Below, piece by piece: positions 9,851 to 20,760 of a stretch of 64,000 nt of DNA. The stretch spans positions 1,188,001 through 1,252,000 of the forward strand of contig NC_059551.1 in NCBI RefSeq assembly GCF_905220415.1, in the 5' to 3' direction. Made by a program: the position numbers and the translations under genes. Under the pieces are notes generated by a model that saw only the letters and a list, made by a program, of their open reading frames with translations, did not search any database and had not been told where the DNA came from. Origin of the DNA: Colias croceus (Eukaryota > Arthropoda > Insecta > Lepidoptera > Pieridae). How positions within the stretch are numbered: the stretch's first letter is position 1; every line of letters starts with the position of its first letter.

Positions 9851-10119
9851 TAAGGTTAGGTACTGTTTCCAGGATAGCGCTACAACTTAGATTTAAAGCA
9901 TAATTATTTTTACAATAAAATGATAGAGCTTTTGGTACTGCGCAAAATCTCTTATTGGTCCTCTCCTTATTAGGATAGCGTAAGGAAAAAGAGGAATAAA
10001 TATTGACTACGAGGAAAACTAGAGCTGCCGGTCCTCATTCGGCTGTGTCAATTTTGCGTCAGCGCTATTAGACATGGAATGGGGAGTACACGTGTACAGT
10101 GCACGAGAGTGTATACAAA

Positions 10120-10330
10120 TCTTTCAATAAATAAAACGCACATACAAGTGACTCACTAACTAACTGATCTATCAACGCACAGAAACTAACTGAACTGTAT
10201 TGACCTGAAATTTGCCTTGCAGATAGCCACGATGCAGGCTATGAAAGGATTTCGATAAGTACAATTTATAAAGGTATAAAAATTGATAAAAATTCGTTTA
10301 GACCACAGAAAAGCTGTGGGCAACAGCTAG
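10120..10330 (+). mobile_element. Helitron-like element, distinct family
   Basis: Begins TCTTTCAATAAATAAAACGC after an A and ends with a hairpin-like CACAGAAAAGCTGTGGGC followed by AACAGCTAG and T. Order and spacing match Helitron ends. No other copy in this window. Confidence 0.5.
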
Positions 10331-10429
10331 TAAAAATGTATAATACTTTAAAATTCGTATATACTGAACAGAAACGAGATTATTAAAACCTTGATGAGCG
10401 CTTATTCAATTTAACGCAAGTCAAAATCT

Positions 10430-10455
10430 CCGCGATCTATTACGATAGATCGCGG
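10430..10455. repeat. Perfect 11-bp inverted repeat
   Basis: CCGCGATCTAT, loop TACG, ATAGATCGCGG. It lies in a moderately GC-rich island (10390-10580). Not near a frame that would make it a terminator; role unknown. Confidence 0.7.
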
Positions 10456-10580
10456 CTTGCGCTATCCTTTTACTATGAACAGCATAGGTCCACAGGAGAG
10501 CGCCGAGCAACATGTCCTCTCTCTGGGAAGGCTCGCTGCCGACTGATTTTAATCGGGTCGCGCGCAGTGTTTTATAGTAC

Positions 10581-11182
10581 TTTAAAAAAAATTGTAGAAA
10601 AATAATAGAGGTACCTTAGTTGATTTTTTAAATTTTATCTTATAAGTAATACGTTCTTTTATTGCAATATGTATAAATTATATTCAACTAAGTCAAATAT
10701 CTTGGTGAAAATAATCATTTTGTCGAGTATAATTTCTAAAAAAATTCACATTGTTCGGATTTTAATTTCGTAAGTTAGGAGTCCAAATTAAAAAAATCTT
10801 TTAACTAACTATTTTAATAAGGATTTTTGCAGTTAGTTAAAAAAAAATGTGTGTTAGATCTGTCAGCAATTTCAGATATTTTTAGCTTCGAAATTGACAC
10901 TAAAAGTGAAATCAAGTAATCATCGGCTCAGTTATCTTGATGGTATTCACAAATACTGTATTAATTGAAAAAAACTCTTAACTAACTATATAGACAATAA
11001 AATTCCCTAAAATTATTAGTAATTCATATGTTTGTAAGATAAGTGGTTGATGGACAATCTGGTTTGAAAAATCACATATTTGAGCCAAACAGCGCACGGA
11101 CCGCGTACACGGCCTTAATGTTCGAATCATCTTCTTACGTCACATTTCAATTATTGAGACTGCAATAAACATCCTTCGTATT
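10581..11182. other. Unassigned AT-rich spacer
   Basis: No repeat or gene recognised. Confidence 0.5.
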
Positions 11183-11506
11183 ATAATAACTAGACATCGG
11201 ATTATATGCATTTGCATATTTGCATATGCAAATGCATAAAACTCTCTAATTACGGCGTTAGTGCATATTTTAGCCTTTTTCCCCAATCGTGCATATTTCG
11301 TTAAGTAGCAGGAGTTTTGAATGGTCGACTAACCTTTAATAGCCAATCAGAACGGTCAGCGAGTAAACAAACCCTATTTTGGCATGGTAAAATGGCGAAA
11401 AATTACAAAATGGGCTCCATTTTAAGTAAATTTTGAGCCATTCAAAATAGGGCTAGTTTATACCCTTTCGGGACTAAAAACTTAAAACACGGGTTGTATT
11501 CCAAAA

Positions 11507-11664
11507 AAAATGTTGTGTGGTTTTATGAAACCACGGTAAAAGTGAAACTTTTTTTCACACTATAGACATTTAACTAAAAATTATCGTACGTATCGTGCGT
11601 CACGCGACATGCGCTACACAGACCAAAAAGTTTGAGACGATGTAATAAAAGTTTCACTTTAACA
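11507..11664 (+). mobile_element. Diverged GAAGTGAAAC-family element nested in the hAT-like element
   Basis: A-run, hairpin GTGGTTT-TATG-AAACCAC, AAAGTGAAACTTTT, and a right end TAATAAAAGTTTCACTTT that pairs with the left. The hairpin sequence differs from copies 1 and 2 but the pairing is kept. Confidence 0.6.
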
Positions 11665-11670
11665 AGTGAT

Positions 11671-11936
11671 AACTGCGTTAAAAACAACCGACTTCAAACT
11701 TGCACTTGCAAAATTTACAAATACCTACAGACAAAAATGCTCATAAAATAAAAACTACTGGGCCTATCCGAATAAAATTTTTATGGGACCAATTCGACAC
11801 CATCCCGCATCGAACAAAAAAAGAATCACGTAAATCGGTTCAGAAACCTCGGAGTAATCGGTGTACATACATAAAAAAAAAAAAAAAAAAAATACCGGCC
11901 GAATTGATAACCTCCTCCTTTTTTTTGAAGTCGGTT
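11671..11936 (+). mobile_element. AACCGACTTC-TIR MITE, copy 1
   Basis: Starts AACTGCGTTAAAAACAACCG, has AACCGACTTCAAA at the left and TTTTTGAAGTCGGTT at the right, with a poly-A stretch and CCGGCCGAATTGATAACC before the right end. Copies: 30821-31083 (minus), 31570-32306 and 59217-59463. Confidence 0.85.
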
Positions 11937-12265
11937 AAAAAGGGCTAGATTTAGCCTGGAAAGGTCTAATGTGGCAACACTGGGCTCGCGGGTGACAAAC
12001 GTCACAAATTTGCGCTCGAAAATTAGGTAAAAATGCTTAATTGTATATTGGAACAAAAACTATACTTAATTTCAAGAAAATTTCACTGTTTTTGTACTAT
12101 CTTCGATTTAAATATATAAAATAATAAAGGTTTTTTTTATTTTCTATTGTGCATATTTTAGGCATATCAGTTGTTTTTAGTGCATATTTCGGCCTTTTTT
12201 AGTGCATATTTGCATGCATATTTTGGCATTTTGTTAGTGCATATAATCCGATATCTAATAATAAC

Positions 12266-12850
12266 GTTCACTTCATGTAATTATTTTTCAAGACTTTGTG
12301 ATAAGATTTTAATTGCAATAACCTTCATACAATTATTTAAATATGTAAGAAGTTGTTTGAAAATAAATATATATAAGTAAATAAATAAGTAGTACTAATC
12401 GTTTACTATCAGATGAACCACCAGCTCGCTTGCCCCCTTTTACTGCAATTAACCTAATAAACTCAAAGTAAATAATATAGTATAATTTACTCTACTTAAA
12501 ATTACTCTACATTTATATTACTATACTTTTCAACATATTTATAATAAAAGTTTAAAATTATGAGGCAAAGGGATCTTTTCTTTTTTTCAGTCATCAGTTC
12601 AGCCAAAGTAGCGTGAAAGTAGATATTTCTGATTTATTAGGATATGTAGTACAGAATAATTACGGAAATTGTTTGTTTTGTTGCTTACTATATTTCTCCC
12701 TAATCAGCCTATTTTCTTCATTGAGACACCGTCACCGAGACTTGTCACATTATTTGGCTAATAATTTTGTGGTTTGATCATTTTTTGCGTTTTACTGCTG
12801 TAACCCTGTGTTTGTAGACCTTGCATTATAACTAAATAATTTAAGTGGTT
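12266..12850. other. Unassigned AT-rich spacer
   Basis: No repeat or gene recognised. Confidence 0.5.
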
Positions 12851-12859
12851 ACTTTCATT

Positions 12860-13170
12860 AGAGCAGTGGTGGCTCAGTGGTGAGACCTCGGACTTCGAAT
12901 CGATAAGTCCGGGGTTCGAGACCAGGCGAGCGCGCAGGAATTAAATTGATTTTTCAATTTATCTGCGCATGTTGTAACATCACCACTGCTCGAACGGTGA
13001 AGGAAAACATCGTGAGGAAACCGACATGTCGAAGAATTAAAAAGTTCGACGACATGTGTCATCCGCCAACACGCACTTGGCCAGCGCGGTGGATTATGGC
13101 CTGTACCCTCATAGGAGGCCCGTGTCCCAGCAGTGGGAACGTATATGGGCTGATGATGATGATGATGATG
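12860..13170 (+). mobile_element. tRNA-derived SINE with perfect target-site duplication
   Basis: Pol III A box TGGCTCAGTGG at 12870-12880 and B box GGTTCGAGACC at 12913-12923, a conserved body (GTGGATTATGGCCTGTACCC, CCAGCAGTGGGAACG) and a (GAT)n tail ending at 13170. It is flanked by a 9-bp duplication ACTTTCATT at 12851-12859 and 13171-13179. The body is of a type common in lepidopteran genomes. Mobilised by a LINE in trans. The perfect TSD suggests fairly recent insertion. Confidence 0.92.
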
Positions 13171-13179
13171 ACTTTCATT

Positions 13180-13757
13180 GCTTTGCAAAATATAATGCGA
13201 AATTATAATATATTCATTGAAACTGATTATAGAATGCGTTTATTCATTTACATTTTTTAATTCGAATAGAGATTAAGGGGAAGAGGCATAAGGTTTCGCT
13301 GATTATGCATCTGTACATAATTATGGTTTTGTTTTTAAAGTAGTTCCAATTCGAATTTCGAAATTCGTTTTTCTTTCAGCACCTTATTGAAGAAAGTAAT
13401 GTATTTTAACAAAAGAAGTACTTTATTAAAATAACAAATATAGAAAACGACGATCGTTCAAAATGGACGAAAAGCAATTTGTAAAACGCAAGACTTCATT
13501 AAACTAGACTAGACCTTATTTCATTAGGAACAAGAAGCTTATTCCCTAAATTATAAATTAACAAAACAATATTTAATAATGACATCAATACAGAGTAATA
13601 ACGTCGTGAAATTTGTTGGTACAGAAGGATCGTAAATCAAGCCTTAGATTCAACAGGACACAAATCCTCGGGAGGACAAATTAAAATTAATAGCTCCGTT
13701 TTTTCTTTTATATTACGTGGTGTATGTTATAAGCTAACAAACTTCAATAGACGATAA
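13180..13757. other. Unassigned spacer
   Basis: No repeat or gene recognised. Confidence 0.5.
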
Positions 13758-13960
13758 TTCGACCGCCTCCTTGGTTCAGTGGTTGACGCGTGAGCGTAGC
13801 AACGAGTGGTCCGGGGTTCGATTCCCGGTGGAGACGAAGGAAAAAAATGTCTCGGTCTGGTAGGACAATGAAGGCTGATCTTGTCCCTAAAGAAAATCGA
13901 TCAGTGAAATAGATGTGTCTGCAGTGTCTAATGTATCTGCCCCTTACCCTTCACTACTAC
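13758..13960 (+). mobile_element. tRNA-derived SINE, second family, copy 1
   Basis: A box TTGGTTCAGTGG at 13771-13782 and B box GGTTCGATTCC at 13815-13825, followed by ATGTCTCGGTCTGG and AAAATCGATCAGTGAAA. ACGATAA on both sides (13751-13757, 13961-13967) is a possible short TSD. It is not a cellular tRNA: no foldable acceptor arm, and the body continues well beyond tRNA length. Confidence 0.8.
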
Positions 13961-13967
13961 ACGATAA

Positions 13968-15221
13968 AGTTGAATGAACAGAAAAATTTGAATTCATGGA
14001 TACTTGCTGAAATCCTGACAGAAGTGCCAATGAAAACGAAATGTTTCTGAAACCTTTTCAATCAAATTTTTCTTTAAAAAAAGTTGGGAACTATCTTGAT
14101 AGATATAATTGACAAATAAATTCGAGAAAAAAAAAACGCTTAAATGATTTTTGCTTTAGATTTGCCTCTGTTTGAGTAAGGATGATGGAGAGCATATAAG
14201 TATAAAATAAAAATGTATTTAAATTAAAAATAATCAGCTTATAACTTGTACCACAACCGAAAAATAACTACCACTTGTAAGTATACGAATGAAAAATGGC
14301 CAATTCGTTCGGGATTGTTTTGAAGCGAATTCATTAGGGTTTCTTTTACAAGATTGATCCTTTATTGTCATTTACCTGATTCATTGCTATAAAAGGAACT
14401 TCTGCTTTCATTTTGTCGAACATTTTTGGTTCGAAAGAAAATGTTTTTTAATTCAGATGTAGGTAGTACAGCAATTAAGATGCTTTAGATTTGACGAATT
14501 TAAAAAGTGATTTTCATTATTTATTTCGTAGTTTTGGTTGTCATAATCAGTTTCTATTATTTAATAGTATTCTTAGATACTGTAATAATTATTGGTAAGT
14601 AGTGTAACAACTACTGTTTTATAAATACGCTGTGCTGTTTGCTTGTTTGATGATGGAAAAATTTGCACACCCAATCAATGCAACCAATGGGTAGAATGTA
14701 TAAGCCACTTAATATTGTAACCAAAACATCTGTAATTTGTTACTACATTCTTGCAAATAAATATAATTTGAATTTGAAAGACTAGATACACACATAAAAT
14801 TAAATATATGTTTGAAGGCATTTTATTATAAGGAATAAGTATTTCTAAAAATAAATACACGCCGAATCGTAAGCCTCGATATTAAAAACCGCTAAAGCGA
14901 AAAGTTATTTTAATTTTATTGTAGTGAGCAGTGAAGGGTTAAGCCCATTTGACTCACGTTACCTCAGAGTGACCGATATGACCGATCAACCCTTTATAAT
15001 CTTGTAACAAGGATTTATTTCGCGACACGGGTCTTTCTACCAGTGTACACCCGGATTTATGAAGTGTACTTAACTTTTTATATATCTCTAGGGTTGGCTT
15101 GGTTTTTTGTTGCGTCTTTATTCATTTGGTTTGTGGATGCGGATAACCAATTTTAGATTTCTCAAGCTAAAGATTAATTTTTCTTCACGAAGAATGTTGA
15201 AGACGTATCTATCACGCATCA
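13968..15221. other. Unassigned AT-rich spacer
   Basis: No repeat or gene recognised; only short chance frames. Confidence 0.5.
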
Positions 15222-15358
15222 TCACTACATAGTATAAATCTTATTAAATCTTTAAAACTACACAACGGATTTTGATGCGGTTTTTTTAATAGATAGAATG
15301 ATTCAAGAAGAAGGTTTTAGTAAATAATGTATTAGGTTGTAGACAAAGCGGGCGAAGT
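15222..15358 (+). mobile_element. Helitron-like element, family HA, 3'-truncated
   Basis: Starts at TCACTACATAGTATAAA and carries ACAACGGATTTTGATGCGG, but stops at GCGGGCGAAG without the CTAG end. It also lacks an internal segment compared with the copies at 18208 and 24722. Confidence 0.65.
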
Positions 15359-16425
15359 TGACTTCTTAAACTACAGTTATCTGAATTTATGTCTTAATTT
15401 TATAAATACGATATTCACGCCGATCGTTTTTATTATCTGGCAAATATTCCAAATAACGCATTCAAATCAAGTAAATATTTTGGAATGATAAAAAATTCAA
15501 ATTATGACATTGAAAAACATTGCTTTACACAATGGTTTCAAAGCAAAACGGACAAGAACTAATTATTTTGCAATTTTCGAGTATTTTGTATTAAAAAAAA
15601 TAAAAATTAAACCCATTTAACTAAAACAATGGAGTAATCCTATCGTGGGATATACTAAGTGCTAAACGCGTGTGAGTATAGCACTATATATTTGTTACGA
15701 GTTACCTGCAGACAGGAAATCCTAATTAGCAAATCGTGTTGCCAATAGATTGCATGTTCACGCTACTGAACTGAACGATAAATCTAGTATTCATGTCCAT
15801 TGTCTGATAATAGAGCAATAATAATTGCTTTTTTCGGTTATATAACAAGCTGGCAACATTTTGATACCGGCTGAATGTAACATTTATTAAAAAAAAGATT
15901 TTGAAAATGGAACGCAGTTTTCGAATTGGCGCGGCTCAAGATGTTTTTTTTTTCGATTGATGAGAAAATTAAGTTTACATACATCGTTGATTTTTTTTAA
16001 ACTTTGAAGTAAATTTATGACTGTTTTAATAAGTAACAGATAAATTAGCTAATTCAATTATAAAAAGAAATCGAATGAAAACAATATATCAAACAGTACT
16101 GGCTGGTTAGATAACGGCGAGTCGGTAGAAAAAAAAACAGTTTATTTCATATTGGCTTAGAAGGAAATGAATAGTCGAGTGTAGCACTCGTCGCTAAATT
16201 ATTTTCTTCGGTCGTCGTTTATTGAATCCCTCGCTCAGAACTCCTAATCTACGTTGGATATACGTACATCGTAGTACGTAGTAACAGTAACTTCTCTTTC
16301 GTTATATTCTAGGATCGAACCATTCAATTTAAATGCATAGTTGCTTCAAGATGTTATTGTACTCTCAATATTTTTATTAGAAACTAGATTGTATTCTTTT
16401 AATATAAAGCATCTGTTTATAACAA
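15359..16425. other. Unassigned AT-rich spacer
   Basis: No repeat or gene recognised. Confidence 0.5.
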
Positions 16426-16612
16426 TATTAAACTTTAGTATATTATGAAGCTGCAGAGTTTGTTTGGTTACACGCGCATATCTCAGGAACTATGGGTCTG
16501 ATTTAAAACTTCTTTCATAGTTTGATAGTCCATTTTTTGAATAAGACAATATAGTAATCACGCTAAAACGAATAGGAGAGGAGCAATGTGGGTAAAACCG
16601 CGGGGCACAGCT
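16426..16612 (+). mobile_element. Helitron-like element, family HB, diverged
   Basis: Shares ATTATGAAGCTGCAGAGTTT, CGCGCATATCTCAGGAACTA and GGGTAAAACCGCGG with HB copies, ending CAGCTACT. The 5' end is eroded. Confidence 0.6.
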
Positions 16613-16894
16613 ACTTATAAGATATAGTAATTGAAATATATAATGCATGAATTTATCAAGATACAGTCTCGTGGATGGTATGTATGAATGTGCATTAATA
16701 ATGACTTTAAAACATATTTGTCCAAATGAATCGTGACAACCATTGCTCAGAAGTCATAGCGCCTAATTACAAGAGACCTATTATCTACTGACGTCAAACC
16801 TGAACAATTTAAAACAATGACATAATTTTGAGCGACTGTAATTACTTTGAGACATACGTAAATCCTTACCAATTATTATCTTTTTTTATTAAAT

Positions 16895-17060
16895 GCTATA
16901 GATGCGAAAATAACACTGTTTGTATGATTATCTGTCTCTTCTAAACCACTGAACCTATTTTGATGGAATTTGGGAAATAGATAGATTGGATCTGAGATAG
17001 GATTATAACGAAACAGAATTGTACGGGTTTTCTTTTGAAGAACTTCATAAGTCTTTATAT
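16895..17060 (+). mobile_element. Decayed Helitron-like interior
   Basis: ATAGATGCGAAAATAAC...AAACCACTGAACC...TTTTGATGGAATTTGG matches the interior style of lepidopteran Helitron-like elements; neither end is preserved. Confidence 0.4.
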
Positions 17061-17117
17061 TTGATTCGCGTATTATAAGGCTCTACATACTAAGTATTAA
17101 AATCTTTTGGATAATGG

Positions 17118-18182
17118 CATGGGTGTAGCTAGCCATGGGCTCAAGGTGGGGCAGCAATGAAAAATAATATGTAACTAGCAACTGTATGTACCAAGTATGT
17201 ACCCAAAGTTATATCCAGGTCTTCAAATGCCGGCGGCCGTACCGCCGGCATTTGCGAAGGCATTTGCGAAGGCATTCACGAAGGCATTCGCGAACGCACT
17301 CGCGAAGGCATTTGCGAAGGCATTTGTGAAGGCATTCGCGAAGGCATTTGCGAAGGCATTTGTGAAGGCATTTGTGAAGGCATTCGCGATGGAATTCGCG
17401 AATGCATTCGTGAAGGCATTCGCGAAGGCACTCGCGAAAGCATTCGCGAAGACATTTGCGAAGGCATTCGCGAAGGCATTTGCGAAGGCATTCGCGAAGG
17501 CACTCGCGAAGGCATTCGCGAAGACATTTGCGAAGGCATTCGCGGCGGCATTTGCGATGGCATTTGCGAACGCATTCGCGAAGGCATTGGCGAAGGCATT
17601 CGCGAAGGCATTTGCGAAGGCATTTGCGATGGCATTCACGAAGGCATTCGCGAATGCATTTTTTCTAGTGTAGGCACTAGAAAAAAAAAGTGTGAAGTAA
17701 AAAGTATCAGTTAGTTGTAGAACGTGTAACACAACAAAAGTGAAATTGGATAAGTTAGTGGGGCAACTAATTGGGGTACTATACTCATTTTTCTTACAGT
17801 TCATGTAACATAGAAACCTCAGCTATTTTCTTTTTTCGTGTGTAATTCGTTATTCGAATTAGGTATTCTTATTCAAAACACCTTATTGTTCACCTACCAC
17901 ACCACGAAATAGATCCAAAAATCTGCAGCCGTTTGGTCGCTGGGCGTATGACACTTGTTAGTTGTTATATTCAGTCAATTTAGAGGTAAATAATACTAAT
18001 TATAAAGGTCGCATTTTCTGTGTCGCCTGTCGACTTTCGAGAATCGAGTGTGAATTTTCTTACGGATATTAAGCTTAGTAGTTAGTAGGTACTTTAGATT
18101 TGGTTAGGTATCTACCTACCTTCCAGGTCAAAGCTAGAGTGGGGCAAGCGCCCCACCCTGCCCCACCGTGGCTACGCCCATG
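17118..18182 (-). mobile_element. 8-bp-TSD element carrying a 12-bp minisatellite, copy B
   Basis: Same element as 7897-9036 in reverse orientation, with ends CATGGGTGTAGC and GCTACGCCCATG and a perfect 8-bp duplication GATAATGG (17110-17117, 18183-18190). It has a stretch near 17965-18095 that copy A lacks, and a shorter array. A Helitron-like element starts 26 bp past its right end. Confidence 0.92.
17248..17660 (+). repeat. 12-bp minisatellite, consensus GCATTCGCGAAG, about 34 units
   Basis: Complement of the array in copy A. It is preceded by GCCGGCGGCCGTACCGCCGG, a short palindrome. Most unit-to-unit differences are C/T or G/A at the CpGs of TTCGCGAA, as expected for methylated-CpG decay or gene-conversion noise. 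Confidence 0.95.
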
Positions 18183-18207
18183 GATAATGGTATTTATATT
18201 ATATGAA

Positions 18208-18396
18208 TCACTACAAAGTATAAAACAAAGTCGCTTTCTCTGTCCCTATGTCCCTTTGTATGCTTAAATCTTTAAAACTACGCGACGGATTTTGATGAGG
18301 TTTTTTTTAATAGATAGAGTAATTCAAGAAGGGGGTTTTAAAATATAATTTATTAGGTTTTAGACAAAGCGGGCGAAGTCGCGGGCGGTAAGCTAG
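18208..18396 (+). mobile_element. Helitron-like element, family HA, full length
   Basis: TCACTACAAAGTATAAAAC at the start; GCGGGCGAAGTCGCGGGCGG-TAAGCTAG followed by T at the end; preceded by A. One of the best-preserved HA copies here. Confidence 0.8.
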
Positions 18397-18615
18397 TATA
18401 ATTATAATAAATAGACCTGTCATGTTTATGGTTGTGAAATAAACGAAATTGCATAGCCTGTTAATTAGTTAGTGTAATCGTGTTGTTAATTAATTAGGTC
18501 TATGTTTAGTTGCCTCTATGATATTTACTTTATTAGACCAACATTGTGTTTCGAATATATAATATAATGGCTATATTATATTTAGTTATTCCTGGGTCGA
18601 GCCGGGACGAGCAAC

Positions 18616-18784
18616 TAGTGTATATGTCGCAGTCATCTGGTTAAATCTGATATTTAATGGAATGACTAGCACGTTCATTGAACACGACTAAGGGACAACT
18701 CGTCAAGTTTTCGTTTTCGTCAATGCACGGGCTAGTCATTCAACCAAATAGCAGATACAACCAGATGACGGTAACATATAAACT
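18616..18784. mobile_element. MITE with long imperfect inverted repeats
   Basis: Arms of about 54 bp around GTCATCTGGTT...GAATGACTAGC on the left and GCTAGTCATTCAACC...AACCAGATGAC on the right, with roughly 80 percent pairing by eye. No clear TSD, so the superfamily is open. Confidence 0.7.
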
Positions 18785-19414
18785 GCATTAACAATATCAT
18801 TGAACAAACAGCTGAGTTATTTACCAACGCATGTCTATATTTAGTGGCCGACCCTGGACCCAATTCTAATATGCACTCCATCTTTGATACAACCGGCTGT
18901 GAATCTATGTAGGAATTTAATAGTTTACTATGAACTAGTGAAAGATTTTAGGTGGTAAATAACTATGTCATCATTATTCAAAAGTGCTTATAGAAGATGA
19001 GTACATAAATGGTAGAGTTTGAGTGAAGGTTTATCTGTTAAGAAATATAGGTATGGAATACAGTTCTTATTTCACACATGAATAGCTCTTTTATAATCTA
19101 AAATATAACAAAGCTTACCTACGTATTTAAACGCCAGTCTTCTCTTATCGAATTACTCCAAAGTTTTTACACCGTGACGAGATCTAGGTAAATTTAATAA
19201 ACATTTTGTTACCTCTTGAGTGACGTGGATTGGATTGGATCCCGCGTCACGGACGGATTTCTGTTTGGCATTTTATTGGAATTGTATTTGAAAATAAGAT
19301 ATTAAATGGTAGATACAAATAACATTAAATACTGACGAACAGAACTGTATAATAAGATAAAACTTTTTGTTATAGTTAGTTCTTTTTAAATCGCGTGTTT
19401 ATAAACTTACTAGC
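18785..19414. other. Unassigned spacer
   Basis: No repeat or gene recognised. Confidence 0.5.
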
Positions 19415-19685
19415 TGACCGCCTCCTTGGTACAGTGGTTGACGCGTGAGCGAAGCACCGATCGGTCCTGGGTTCGATTCCCCGTGGAGACGAAAAAAAAT
19501 GTCTCGGTCTGGCAGGACACAGAAGGCTGATCACCTACTTTATAAAAGTAAGGATATGAAAAATAGATCATAGCCGAATCTCAGATCTACCCGATATGCA
19601 CCCAAAATTTCATGAGAATCGGTCCAGCTGTTTCGGATGAGTATTGTAAGTAACTTTGTATCACGAGAATTTTATACAATAAGTA
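19415..19685 (+). mobile_element. tRNA-derived SINE, second family, copy 2
   Basis: A box TTGGTACAGTGG at 19426-19437, B box GGTTCGATTCC at 19470-19480, then ATGTCTCGGTCTGG as in the copy at 13758. The 3' half differs (TTTCATGAGAATCGGTCCAG), so either a LINE-derived tail variant or a second element is fused there. Confidence 0.75.
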
Positions 19686-20619
19686 TAGAGTTATGTCTGC
19701 GATTTAAGCTAGAGTGACGCATGATTCTACAATTGAAATTGATGGTCCCCTGTTAATCTTGAAGATAAGGAAGAATAAGGAAAATATTATGTCATTACTA
19801 CGTTTACATCATCTCTATTAGCTTCACACCTGTAGATTTATAAATGACTCCTTTAGACTCGATTTTGACCCACTTTAAACATTTTGCGGGAAATTTTGTA
19901 CCTATTGTTCGCGTAATGAGATGCGTAGTTGATTGAATTTTGATTTGGTTTAGTGTTATGGGGGTTTTAAAATTAAGATTATTTTAAAAACTACGTATTT
20001 GGTTCAAAGATGATTATTGAGAGAGAGTTTTTTTTACATTTTAATTTATCTAATGCAACATTTACTTACTTACAAGTTGCATTCATCTAAAGACTTAAAT
20101 GTGTGCATGTTTTATAGAGCCCTGAAACTCAGAAAAATTCGACACTGTTTCATTATTTACATTAATTTACTGAATGCCGAAGATTCATCTTAATCACTTG
20201 TTAAAGATTCAGGCCAATTAAATCCTATTTATCTTTAACTGCATTTTGTTTCTGTAACGTAAGAATGAAAATTCATTTCTGTTAAAAAATACGCCTTCTT
20301 AGAACATTGGAAGCTACAATAATGCAGGCTCGGCTTTAATTAGTGACGTCATAATCTGCACAACCTACCTGACGAATAAACTGCTATAACATGACTGTAT
20401 GAAATTCTAGTTATATAAGAGCACATGAAAATAAGAAAAAAACATTTAAGATATTCAGACAAATACGTATATATTTGGGCTCTGCATTAAGGAATATATG
20501 GAAGATAAAAACCCATGGAAGGTTGTCGCGTATAAACAGGACAGTTCTTTGGCATATTATGATAATATACGGATACATATTTTGTAAAATTAAATTGTAA
20601 TATTGATTTGATACTCATT
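19686..20619. other. Unassigned AT-rich spacer
   Basis: No repeat or gene recognised. Confidence 0.5.
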
Positions 20620-20760
20620 TATGATTAAAAAGAGCAACTATGGAGTTTCTTGCCGGTTCTTCTCCGTAGATACTGCTTTCCGAATCGGCGGTAAATGTTA
20701 AAAATATGTAATAATATGACGTTTCAAAAGTGCAGGATTGATAAGTCTATCTACAAAGTT
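20620..20760 (+). repeat. Fragment of a common lepidopteran dispersed repeat
   Basis: Contains TGGAGTTTCTTGCCGGTTCT and TCTCCGTAGATACTGCTTTC followed by GACGTTTCAAAAGTG, a phrase I recall from many lepidopteran intergenic sequences. Class and ends cannot be set from this one copy. Confidence 0.45.

Larger units (their letters stand above)
11191..12257. mobile_element. hAT-like non-autonomous transposon with nested insertions
   Basis: Terminal inverted repeats TAGACATCGGATTATATGCA (left) and, read inward from the right, TAGATATCGGATTATATGCA: 19 of 20 match. Perfect 8-bp duplication ATAATAAC at 11183-11190 and 12258-12265. Both ends carry clustered GTGCATATTT-type subterminal repeats, a known hAT feature. 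The interior holds a GAAGTGAAAC-family element (11507-11664) and an AACCGACTTC element (11671-11936). No transposase frame. Confidence 0.9.

Noticed and set aside
13758..13840. Cellular tRNA gene (A and B boxes present here, at 12870 and at 19426)
   Set aside because: No complete cloverleaf, conserved non-tRNA bodies downstream and recurrence in two copies show SINE heads.
17248..17660. Regular short repeats as a CRISPR array
   Set aside because: 12-bp head-to-tail units without spacers, inside a eukaryotic transposon.
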